Positions 1 to 9,288 of a DNA stretch of 26,284 nucleotides are shown in pieces. Positions within the stretch are counted from its first letter, which is position 1. Every line of letters begins with the position of its first letter. Origin of the DNA: Zarea fungicola (taxonomy: Eukaryota; Ascomycota; Sordariomycetes; Hypocreales; Cordycipitaceae); NCBI GenBank assembly GCA_900169235.1, contig FWCC01000015.1, forward strand, positions 1-26,284. Reading direction: 5' to 3'. A program made the position numbers and the translations under genes. The notes under the pieces are model-generated. The model had not been told where the DNA came from, ran no database searches, and was given only the letters and a program-made list of their open reading frames with translations.

Positions 1-1064
1 AACTTACCCATCACACCCAGTAGACACTCACACCACTTTAAGCTAGCATCTGGCCAAAGTCAAAAGTGGCCAGTAGAATTGCTCCATTCGGCCTTTTTTC
101 TGTCTTTACGCGCCGGCACTATTGGAACCCCTCACCCTCCGCTCCAACCAAGTTCAAGCTGTGTTCCCTGTCGTGTAAGAACTCTGTCTACTCTGTGTCC
201 TGTGTCCTGGACCTTGTGTGAATGAGGCGTTTTCCCTCTTTCTTCTTTTTCTCGTACTTGCCTTCCCTGTAGCCCATGATTCTTCCACTGAGGAGGACTC
301 TGCATCTTCATATTCCACTCTGTAAAGCGTCTCCCAGACTGCCAGCATTGACAAAGCAAAACTCTGCTTCAACTTCAGACAACATCCTCGACTGATCATA
401 CAACTTATACGGCACTTCGGCATTCCTCTAGCCGCCGCCCCCAAATCCGTTACCCCCCCCAGGCCCCCTCATCTTCTCATTTTCCTAACTGAAAGACCCC
501 ATTCCCAAACTCGGCGCCTAAATCCAGTCCTATCACAGCACCACGCCACCCCAATACCCTCGACATTTGCAACTCTCTTCCCGCACTTTGACACGTCGGG
601 CCACAGGCAGTTCCTTGTCTTCTGCTGCCCATATCCCATAACCTGCTTCGAGTTGGACTCCACACATCCCAAAGGCTTGCATCTGAGCACTTTATTTCTT
701 TGGCTTGCTTCACACTGCATGCATCTGCAGACAGTTCCACACGCTTGCCGCCGAACCCTTCAAAACTATCTCCTCACCCACTCGCCCACCCCTCCCAATC
801 CTTCCGGCTTTCTTCTTCCTCGATAGCTGGTCTCTCCGTATTTCTCTTGCATCATTCCTCTTTTTCCTTCGTCCTTTTGCATATCTACCTACATATCTAC
901 ATCATACCAGAGTATTTTTGTGACTGTGTCCAAGAAATCATCTGGCTGCTTCAAAACTCTTCGATCCTCTCTGGCCTTGAGCTGCCTTTGCTAGCCACTT
1001 AGACGGGGATTTGAACATTTTCAATCTTTACAATCAGATTAAAATTAAGGAAAAAAAAATCACA
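1..1064 (+). promoter_or_regulatory. Promoter and long leader region of the membrane-protein gene
   Basis: There is no convincing gene here. The stretch is strongly C/T-rich on the plus strand, especially from about 700 to 1000, as is usual for promoters and leaders of well-expressed filamentous-fungal genes. It ends in an A-rich run (about 1041-1060) just before the ATG at 1065. Open frames on either strand are short, biased in composition and unlike known proteins. The 5' end of the window may also contain the end of a neighbouring transcript, but nothing coding is recognisable. Confidence 0.5.
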
Positions 1065-2690
1065 ATGGTTGGTAAGTACATAATCACCATATATCATCTC
1101 CCTGCCTCTACATCCTGCATCGTATATTAATACAGCTGCTTCTTCGTAGGCACCGACGAAAAGAGGCGTCCTGCCGCTCTCAACCTCACACCAGCCCGCT
1201 CCATGACCGCCAACTCGACAGACTCAGATTCCTCCCTCAAACCTCCCCGCACACCACGCTTCGCCGAGGCCACTTCTGTTCACTCCCCTGTCGACCACAA
1301 TGGCCGCTCACCCTTTGCCGACCCTGACAAGACCAGCGACGACGGCCACAGCAGCAACAACAGCCACACCGAGATCCAGGCCGTCGGCTTTGGCTACATC
1401 AACAATGGCGGCGAGGATGCCTCTTCAGCAGCAGCGCCCAAATCGCCTCTCAAGAGCGCCATGAAGGTCCCCGGCACGCCGGCACGCAACTTCAGCAACC
1501 CGCTCAGCCCGACCTTTCGCGAGGAGGAGATGCTGGAGAAGCGTGAGGCCAGCACCGAGGTCGAGCAGGCGCGCGACCTGAAGATCAAGACCCGCGTGCG
1601 CATGGCCAAGTTTGCCCTCCGCGGCGTCAACTTTAGCTGCTCCCTCATCATCCTCGCCATGATCTCCTCCTCCTTTGCCATCTTCAACTCCACCAGGAAC
1701 CTGCCTCAGCAGAGCAAGATGCCCTCGTGGGCCCAAAACACCAAGTCCTGGCCCCAGAAGCTCGTCCTCGCCATGGCGTGCGTCTCCCTGACCGCCTGCG
1801 TCGTCGTCTTCATCGCCTACTGCCGCGGCGGCCACAGGCGCGCCGAAAAGGTCGGCACCTACTACACCATGTTTGCCATTGGCTGGTTCATCATCAGCAT
1901 GATTCTCTGGGTCGTCACCGCCGCGCTGTTCCAAAACTCCAAGAATTCCGGCAACAACAAGGACATGTGGGGGTGGTCGTGCGTGGACAACCAGCGCGCC
2001 CAAGTCTTTCACCAAAAGGTAGACTACGCGCTCGTGTGCCGCCTGCAGAACTGGAGCCTCATCTGCATGATTATCGAGATTGTCGTCGAGGTCATTGCCA
2101 TTACGCTGTACTCGGTCGTCTTCTACCGGTACTACACAAAGAGGCGCCTCACCAAGTCCATGGACATGCGCGACAGAGCCCGCTCGGACCTGTACCTCGC
2201 CCAGCTGCGCACCATGTCCGCGCCCAACACCCCCGGCCTCCCCAAGTCGCCAGACTTTTATCCAGTTGGCGGTCCCAAGTCGCCTGCCCTGAGCAGCTAC
2301 GCGATGAGCCCCCGCCACCCGCCCGCGGCGTACTACCAGACCATGGGCCAGATCCCCGAGGCCAGCCCGTTCACGCCCGGCGGCAACAACGTCGCCGTGC
2401 CCGCGTCGCAGTTTAACCGTCCCGCCGCGGGCTTCAAGCTGCAGGCGCCCCCCACCAAGGCCCCCTCGGCCACGCCCAAGGTTGGTCAGGGTGCGTTCAC
2501 ACCGGACTCAATCACGCCCGCCACGCCGTCGGCGCCCGCGTTTGTCGCGCCGCCGCCGCCAGTGGTTCAGGAGCATGGGCCCCAGGCGGCCCATGAGCCG
2601 ACGTACGAGGCCGTTCCCATCCCCGGTGCCTATGCCGACCAAGCTGTCAAGAGCCCGCCTGCTGAGCAGGTCAACTTTCGATTCAGCTAG
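1065..2690 (+). CDS. Conserved fungal four-span membrane protein (515 aa), two exons
   Basis: The exons are 1065-1071 and 1150-2690; the intron 1072-1149 starts GTAAGT and ends TAG. The first exon holds only ATG GTT G, which joins in frame to give MVGTDEKRRPAALNLTPARS ahead of the internal Met at 1203. The N-terminal ~155 residues are Ser/Thr/Pro-rich with several SP/TP sites. Four hydrophobic helices follow at about residues 162-182, 207-227, 241-263 and 305-328. The loop between helices 3 and 4 has two cysteines (about 280 and 299) that could pair. The C-terminal ~185 residues are a Pro/Ala-rich tail with repeated KSP and TP motifs, probably cytosolic and phosphorylated. The layout is that of uncharacterised fungal tetraspan (MARVEL/SUR7-like) plasma-membrane proteins, but no family signature is certain. 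It is convergent with eIF4A. An alternative is translation from 1203 (495 aa) without the micro-exon. Confidence 0.85.
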
Positions 2691-3743
2691 AACGGGCAGT
2701 AGCCAATTCCTGGGAATGTGCTAAAAAAACGAGTTGAAATGACAAAGTTGGGTGTTTGCTGGGTAAAACTGTACGACAGTGAAATGGAAATTCATCGTGG
2801 GGAAAGAAACCTGTCTTTTATTTTTTTATACCATGTGCGGCGTTTTTTTTTCTTCCTTTTCTTCTATGCTTTATGGGCACGAATTTTTTTTTTCTTTTGT
2901 AATTTCAGACATGGGAAACTGGATTGGGGGCAAGATGACTTTTTGACGCCATGATAACGGTGCTGTTCACAAAGAGGTTGGATGCCAGATCAAATGTCCC
3001 TTTATATTTCTTGTCTCTCTCTTACTCGATACCTTTACATCACTCGGTACTCACATGTACATTTAATACACCATTGTGAAAAAAGAGTTCCTAGTTTTTG
3101 TCCATGCTGCTCCATACATTGCAAGTCTCGTGGATAGTTCAAACCAGACTTCAACCAGCATAATAAAAAATGACATGAAACATATTCACGACATATTCAC
3201 ACCTTGCTAGCATCTCGTTTATAAAATGAATAGATTTTTAAAAGACAAAGGAAATCAGCCATTGCAATTAACTTTTGGTAAGCCTCCTACACCTCTCAGT
3301 TACTAATTAAGGTGCTAACAAGGAAGCTGCCAGAGACCTTGTTTCTTCAAAAAACTTCATGTTCTCGCCAACGAAGCCTAATCCCTTTTCGTTGCCACTG
3401 CTGCTCTCTCTTTCTTCCATTCTATAGTGTCTGTCCCTCCCGCATGCAAAAAAAGTGGTGGTTTTGATTTTGGGTAGGTAGGACAAAAACGTGTACTAAA
3501 ATCGCCGCGCGTTTCATAAAAAAAAGACTCGTCATGTTTCGTAGATGGGGCCGCGGGGTGAGATTTCAAGTGGAAAAAGAAGGGAAAAACGGAGAAATAA
3601 GAGGACAAAAAAAGTTATGCGGCCCCAGAGGAGGAAAAAACAAGGTAGTGGTGTCGTGCCGCCGCTACTCTTGCGCCCTTTGTGTTATATGCCAAAGGGG
3701 GGTAAACGCAGGTAGACGTACGGCGAAAAATCGATCGAGGTGC
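2691..3743. other. Convergent intergenic region, 3' ends of two genes
   Basis: This is about 1 kb between two converging genes, AT-rich with several T runs (for example around 2820-2900). It has AATAAA-like hexamers (for example near 3161) that could serve as polyadenylation signals. No credible coding frame was seen. The plus-strand open frame across 3534-4412 is the antisense of the eIF4A last exon and its 3' flank. Confidence 0.5.
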
Positions 3744-3939
3744 TTAGATGAGATCGGCAACGTTCATGGGCATCTCCTCAATCTGGGTGCTGTAGAACTG
3801 CTCAATCTCGCGCATCATACGGACGTCCTCAGCGGTGACGAAGTTGATGGAAACACCCTTACGACCGAAACGACCACCACGACCGATACGGTGAATGTAG
3901 TTCTCACGGTTGGCAGGGAGATCGTAGTTGATGACCAGG

Positions 3940-3970
<31 letters not shown>

Positions 3971-5343
3971 GGAGATCAGTGGCAATCAGGACACGGGAAG
4001 ATCCGGAACGGAACTCCTTCATAATCAGGTCACGCTGAGCCTGGTCCATGTCACCGTGCATGGCCGAGACAGTGAAGTCACGGGCGGTGAGCTTGTCGGT
4101 GAGCCAGTCGACCTTTCTGCGGGTGTTGCAGAAGATGACGGCCTGCGTGATGGTGACAGTCTCGTACAGATCGGAGAGGGTGTCGAGCTTCCACTCCTCC
4201 TTCTCGACAGCAATGTAGAACTGCTTGATACCTTCCAGGGTGAGCTCATCCTTCTTGACCAGGATACGGACGGGGTCGCGCATGAAGCGGGTGGTGACCT
4301 CGAGGACGTCCTGGGGCATGGTGGCGGAGAGGAGGACGACCTGGGTGGACTGGGGAAGGAGCTGGAAGATGTCGTAGATCTGGTCGGTGAAACCGCGCTA
4401 TGGGGGAGTTAGTGACGAGTCCTTATACATCTGACGGAAAGCGCATTAAAACATACAGACAACATCTCATCGGCCTCATCGAGAACGAACATCTTCATGG
4501 AATCGGTCTTGAGGAAGCGACGCTGGATCATGTCGTGGACACGGCCGGGGGTACCGACGACGACCTGGGGGCCGTCCTGGAGAGCCTTCATGTCATCACG
4601 GACAGAGGTACCACCAATGCAGGCGTGGCACTCAATGTTCATGAAGTCACCAATGGCGACAACGACCTTCTGGATCTGCTGGGCCAGCTCACGGGTGGGA
4701 GCAAGGATGAGGGCCTGGCACTGCTTGACAGCAGGGTCGATCTTCTGGAGGGTAGAGATGGAGAAGGTGGCGGTCTTGCCAGTACCAGACTGGGCCTGGG
4801 CAATCACGTCGTGGCCCTTGATAACGGGCATGATGGCGCGCGACTGAATAGCAGAGGGACGCTCAAAACCGTAGGCATAGACTGTAGAGGGCGAGTTGGT
4901 CAGACCATACAATCGCAATCTGGTGTGCGCAGCGGTACGCGACGATATTGATGTGGTGGGGCAGACTTACTACCACGGAGAAGCTCAGACTTGAGGTTCA
5001 TGTCATCGAAAGAGTCAACAGTCTCATCGTAGTTGGACTCGATGTGAGCTGAAAAGAAAAAGACGTGTTAGCGAGAATGTTGCCAGATTTTTGGTCTCTG
5101 GCGACATTGGCCGGCCAGCGTTGAGCAGCACAAATGGCGGCGCGCACACAATTGGTCGTGGAGGGGAAAATTATTTGCAGTGGGCCCAGGCGCGCGGTGC
5201 AGCATTATTGCCCCCCTGCCTCTGCCCCAAGCAATTTTCCCACCCCGCGACAATGATGCGCGCTGTCGGCTATCTCAACGAGGATTACAAAGGCTTCACT
5301 CACACTCGGGGACATCCTCGAGTCCCTTATCAGCGGTAGCCAT
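3744..5343 (-). CDS. tif1: ATP-dependent RNA helicase eIF4A (398 aa), four exons
   Basis: Exons on the minus strand are 5343-5304, 5048-4971, 4881-4457 and 4397-3744. The introns (255, 89, 59 nt and GT-AG at every junction) join in frame to exactly 398 residues, the usual fungal length. Visible motifs are the Q motif (GFERPSAIQ, 44-52), Walker A AQSGTGKT (69-76), PTRELAQQ (101-108), DEAD (174-177), SAT (205-207) and HRIGRGGR (350-357). eIF4A is the DEAD-box helicase subunit of eIF4F that unwinds 5' leaders for ribosome scanning in the cytosol. The start has a good context and the leader just upstream (5344-5600) contains no ATG, as expected of a highly translated mRNA. The symbol tif1 follows yeast usage; the species' own name may differ. 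Confidence 0.98.
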
Positions 5344-6277
5344 GATTGCGGTTGGTGAAAGAAAGTCTAGATCAAGCGCAGCTCGACCTAGATGTGTAAA
5401 AAGTTCGCGGGGTGGTTGCGGTGGGAAAAAATCGCAGGCTTCTCACGGAGGAAGACTGCGGCCGGCGGAGTCGGTAAAGAGAAGAGACAAAAAATTGATC
5501 GACCAGATTCTAATACTCTCGAAATCTACGAGAGCTACAGAATCTAGGAAAAAGTGTAATATACCAGATGGTTGATTGTTTTGCAGAGGGTTGAGAGGGA
5601 AGAGAAAAAAAAAAAAAAGCGTTCGCCTGAGGGGCGGCTTGCCTGACTTGTATTTTTTTTTCTTTGAGGGCCACCGATGCATAGCCAATCAAAGCGACGT
5701 GTGTGGCGGAGGTGGGGTAGTCGAGTTAGGGTACCCTCCAGTGAGCGGGCTGAGCCAGCAAATAGCGAGGTACAGATAGACCAGTATCTTGTATCTGCCC
5801 TGCAGCCTGTGTGGCCTGTGATGGCTTTGAAGGAATTTTTTTTCTCCCCCTGGCTCCCCGGCCGAGCCCACTAAATTACCAGTGACTTGCTCCATGCCCC
5901 AGCTATTTCCACTGCCAGATAGAGCACTGTTACGGTATGCTGCAGCAAGGGTGCAGTGCCTGACGCGCAGTGGTACCTGCACCATGGTGGGCTCTGCTCC
6001 CAAGTGCAGGTACTCCGTACTGGTGGCGATTTTGATAGCGACGTTTGCTACCATGGCAAAAACCTTTCCACACCACTTTTTACATCACTTGCCTTTGTGA
6101 CTCGAAGGTTTGCCTCATCCCCCTGGCTTTGCGATTACTGAATCTGTGGCTTGGTGTTTTCAGCCCACTCTCATCTACTCGCAAGGAGGCGAAATTTTTG
6201 TTTTCGTCCCTTTTGTGCCACTCTGACTCATAGTCGGATCTACGCTACCAGCCTTGCTTTGTCTTTGTTCCTCTAGG
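5344..6277. promoter_or_regulatory. Divergent promoter region between eIF4A and the F-box/JmjC gene
   Basis: This is 934 nt between two genes that point away from each other. The eIF4A-proximal half reads as C/T-rich on the minus strand, a usual core-promoter feature in these fungi. The sequence CTCTAG sits immediately before the ATG at 6278, so a leader intron of the F-box/JmjC gene is possible. No coding frame here is credible. Confidence 0.5.
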
Positions 6278-7930
6278 ATGCCATCAGCCATACCGCCAGA
6301 GCCTTTGGCTCACAATGCCAGTAATGGATCCAAAAACGGTGACTCAGGGCTGACTGATGCTATCCCCACGCATCATCTTGGAGTCAAGCCGTTAGGCAAC
6401 CGTTACTTTTCCAGTGGCACAGATGCCCGCCTCTCTGGGGGTACCCTGGCTGAGCTGCCAGATGAAATGCTGATGGTGCTCTTGGAGCAACTTGATGTGG
6501 CCGGTCTCAAAGCCCTAGGCGCGTCATGTAGATTTTTATATGCCTTTGCTCATTCTGATGAGCTCTGGAAAGCTCTGTTTTTGATGTAAGTCTGCACTCC
6601 CACCAAAGCTGATTAGTTTCCATCAGATTTGGTCGCAACTCAATAGCTCAGCAAAACAAATACAAGAAGAAATATAAAAAACTATTTATATATGATGAAG
6701 CTCGTTAGATATCTTCAATGTGAATGACGTAAAGGCTGACTTGGAAATAGACAATCCCAGACTGCCAGTGCAGGTCAACGATGGAACGGGACTTGGAGAC
6801 GTACAGTGCTTGGTATTACCAACGACCAAGAAGCCAAAGTGGACTGCGGTCAGGTCTTCTCCGATGTATTGCATCGACCGTTTGCATGTAGCAATATTAA
6901 GCTTGAAAAATACACCAAGGGTATCCCCGCGCGCAATCTGATACGCCGTTTCGACAATATATCGTACGACGAATTCGCAAGCAAATGGACGGAGCAGCCT
7001 TTTATCCTCACGCAATGCATTCAGGACTGGCCCGTGTGCTCTCAATGGACGACAGAGAGCCTATTGGAATCATATGCAGACGTTGAATTCCGTGCCGAGG
7101 CAGTTGATTGGAAGCTTTCGCGGTACAGTGACTACATGTCGAACAACAGAGATGAGAGCCCATTATACCTTTTTGACAAAAAGTTCGCCGAGAAGATGGA
7201 TATTAAAATTGGCCAGGAGAAGCCTGGAGCTTCCTACTGGAAACCAGAATGCTTCGGTCCAGATCTCTTCGAGGTCCTGGGCAAGGAGAGACCCGCACAT
7301 CGCTGGCTCATTGTCGGTCCAGAGCGAAGCGGCTCAACTTTTCACAAAGACCCCAACGGTACGAGTGCCTGGAATGCCGTGATTCAAGGCGCAAAATATT
7401 GGATCATGTTCCCACCCACGGCGCAAGTACCTGGTGTCTACGTCTCCAAGGACAGCAGCGAGGTTACAAGCCCTCTCAGCATTGCAGAGTGGCTCCTTAC
7501 CTTTCACCAAGAGGCGCGGCAGATGGCTGGGTGTATTGAAGGCATCTGCAATGCAGGCGAGATCCTGCATGTCCCCTCCGGATGGTGGCACCTGGTGGTG
7601 AACCTGGAGAGTGGGATTGCGCTGACGCAAAATTTCATCCCGAAATCGCCGAGCTTGAGGCTGCTGTCCGAAGCACTGGCGTTTCTACGAGACAAACCTG
7701 ACCAAGTCTCTGGCTTTGAGAGCAATGTCACGGATCCATTCGCACTGTTTGAGGAGAGGTTACGCATTCAAGATCCAGAAATGTTAGCAAAGGCACTACA
7801 GCTGGCAGACCGTGTTGGCGGGCGGAAGAGGAAGTGGGATGCTGCTGTCGCCCAAGACAGTGCTGACCAGTCGAGCGGGGGGGGAGGATTTAGCTTTGGG
7901 TTTGGCGGCGATGAGGATGATATTCCTTAG
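6278..7930 (+). CDS. F-box and JmjC domain protein (495 aa), two exons
   Basis: The exons are 6278-6585 and 6751-7930. The 165-nt intron has donor GTAAGT, branch CTGAC and acceptor AATAG; other acceptors nearby break the frame. An F-box lies at residues 57-102 (LAELPDEMLMVLLEQL) and would bind Skp1. A WNGTWRRT segment (114-121) follows, then a JmjC/cupin domain from about 140 to 420. The Fe(II) ligands are visible as H301 and D303 (STFHKDPNGTSAW) and H383 (HVPSGWWH), and K319 is a candidate 2-oxoglutarate contact. This is the JMJD6-like subgroup, whose members hydroxylate lysine or demethylate protein substrates. The substrate here is unknown. The tail has a basic KRKW stretch and ends Gly-rich and acidic; its 8-G run at about 7877-7884 is a slippage-prone spot. 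The pairing suggests an SCF adaptor with oxygenase activity or oxygen sensing, which is inference. Confidence 0.93.
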
Positions 7931-9288
7931 ATGTTGAGATGGAAGTGCTCAGTCGACCTGTACCAAGAGTGTAAGCAGCGAGTGAGGAACACAAGAATAC
8001 TGGTCAAAAGCAAGCACTCTCTCACGAGGTGGAGTTGGTTGGGTGGGGAGGTTGACAATGCAGGAGGTTAGTAAACAGAATAGCCATGCACTGGAAGGAA
8101 CAACGATGCTGTGGTACGCCGTGATGGAGGCCAATGAACGAGCTGAGACGAGCTCTTTGTAAGCTTGTTCTATTGGCATGTTCTGACCTCATGCTGGTTT
8201 TGGGGCATTGTGAATGGTCAGGTCCGTGTTAGCGTATGTGGTGAGAGACACGGCTTGGGCAGGATGTGACAACGAGGATGCGAGTCACCCCATATTATAG
8301 CTTGAATGGCACAATACAATATGAACATGTTTACTATGCAACAATTGTGTATTTGCCTTGCACCATTCAACATTTACAATCCTGTATTGAATGGGGATAT
8401 TTAGGCTTCGAGAGGCGTCCACTGACGGATACGCCCAACAGCGCCTGATGGAGCTGAAGGCTGAACTCAAATACAGCGCACAACTGCCCCTGAAACTCTC
8501 CGGGACAGGGGAATGTGCCGCCTGATATCAGCTCCCGCCAAGCCCAGCAGCCAGAGTGCCCACTGAAGTTCCAGCTCGGCCCCAGCCTGCTTGTCATCGC
8601 CGGACTGCCCCTGGCATGCCTTTTGACACAGACGCTCCCCATCGCCAGATTCCCGCCTCACCCTGCTCCAGAGCTCGCTTCTGGCAATCAAAACTGCTCT
8701 TGCGCGTGCGTGTCTGCTTACTGGGCTTTCTTGTGCAGCTCGCCAGCTTCATTTGCAACCTAAACCAAGCTCGGCCTGCTTACCGCCTCACTGCCAGCGA
8801 AGCCGGCCTGTCGTTTGTGAGGGGAGGGGGAAGCAGCGACGCAATGCCGGCACGCCACTTGTCGTTTCTTTGAAAGTTACCTTTACTCGCGCATCCTCAC
8901 GGCCCATTTGCTGCCTTGTCTTGCCAGCGCCGTTTCTTCTTCGTCTTGTTTGTTTCTTTTTCCCACCGCTGATTTTATTATTTCTGCTTCACCTCGTGTT
9001 GCCTCCTGGTACGTATGATACATTTCCTCCCAGTGTCTCAACGCCGCCCTCTCGCGCCTGAAGATGCAAACACGAATCTGCGCCAACTGCAGGACTAACT
9101 GGCGCAAACATAGCCTCGTTTCTGTTGGTTGCTTGTCGCTGAGTTCCAACTTTTTCTGTTCTTTACAGTGCCTCGTTGAAACCCATCGATCCCACCGGTC
9201 ACCAAAATATACCCCGAAACTTGTCGCGTTCGAAATATCCATTTAGGTGCAGCTTCCATCGAGCTGTCCCCACCCAACCTCCATCGCC
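7931..9288 (+). promoter_or_regulatory. Intergenic region and long leader of the CCCH/Smr gene
   Basis: This is 1.36 kb between two genes in the same orientation. The first part is unremarkable spacer. From about 8880 the plus strand becomes C/T-rich, marking the promoter and leader of the next gene. Within it is an upstream frame at 9064-9246, and a GTACGT donor at about 9009 that could pair with the TTTAG at 9246 as a leader intron. No protein family was recognised in any frame. Confidence 0.5.
9064..9246 (+). other. Upstream open reading frame (60 codons) in the CCCH/Smr leader
   Basis: A true ATG opens a 60-codon frame that ends in TAG 42 nt before the main ATG at 9289, in the same frame as the main gene. 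It would be in the leader unless a GTACGT (about 9009) to TTTAG (9246) intron removes it. The peptide (starting MQTRICANCRTNW) matches nothing I recognise. It may repress translation, or be spliced out. Confidence 0.35.

Noticed and set aside
1425..2318. 297-codon minus-strand open frame antisense to the membrane-protein gene
   Set aside because: It arises from the G/C-rich third positions of the real gene on the plus strand, and its translation is low-complexity Gly/Ala/Val/His with no domain.
3534..4951. Long plus-strand open frames across the eIF4A gene
   Set aside because: They are antisense of eIF4A exons and introns. The minus strand encodes the fully conserved helicase, and strong codon bias explains the open antisense frame.
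6627..6710. Possible extra small exon in the F-box/JmjC intron
   Set aside because: Using acceptor CATCAG at 6626 gives a 41-nt intron, shorter than any other here, and needs a second intron without a good donor. A single intron 6586-6750 with a CTGAC branch point keeps the frame.
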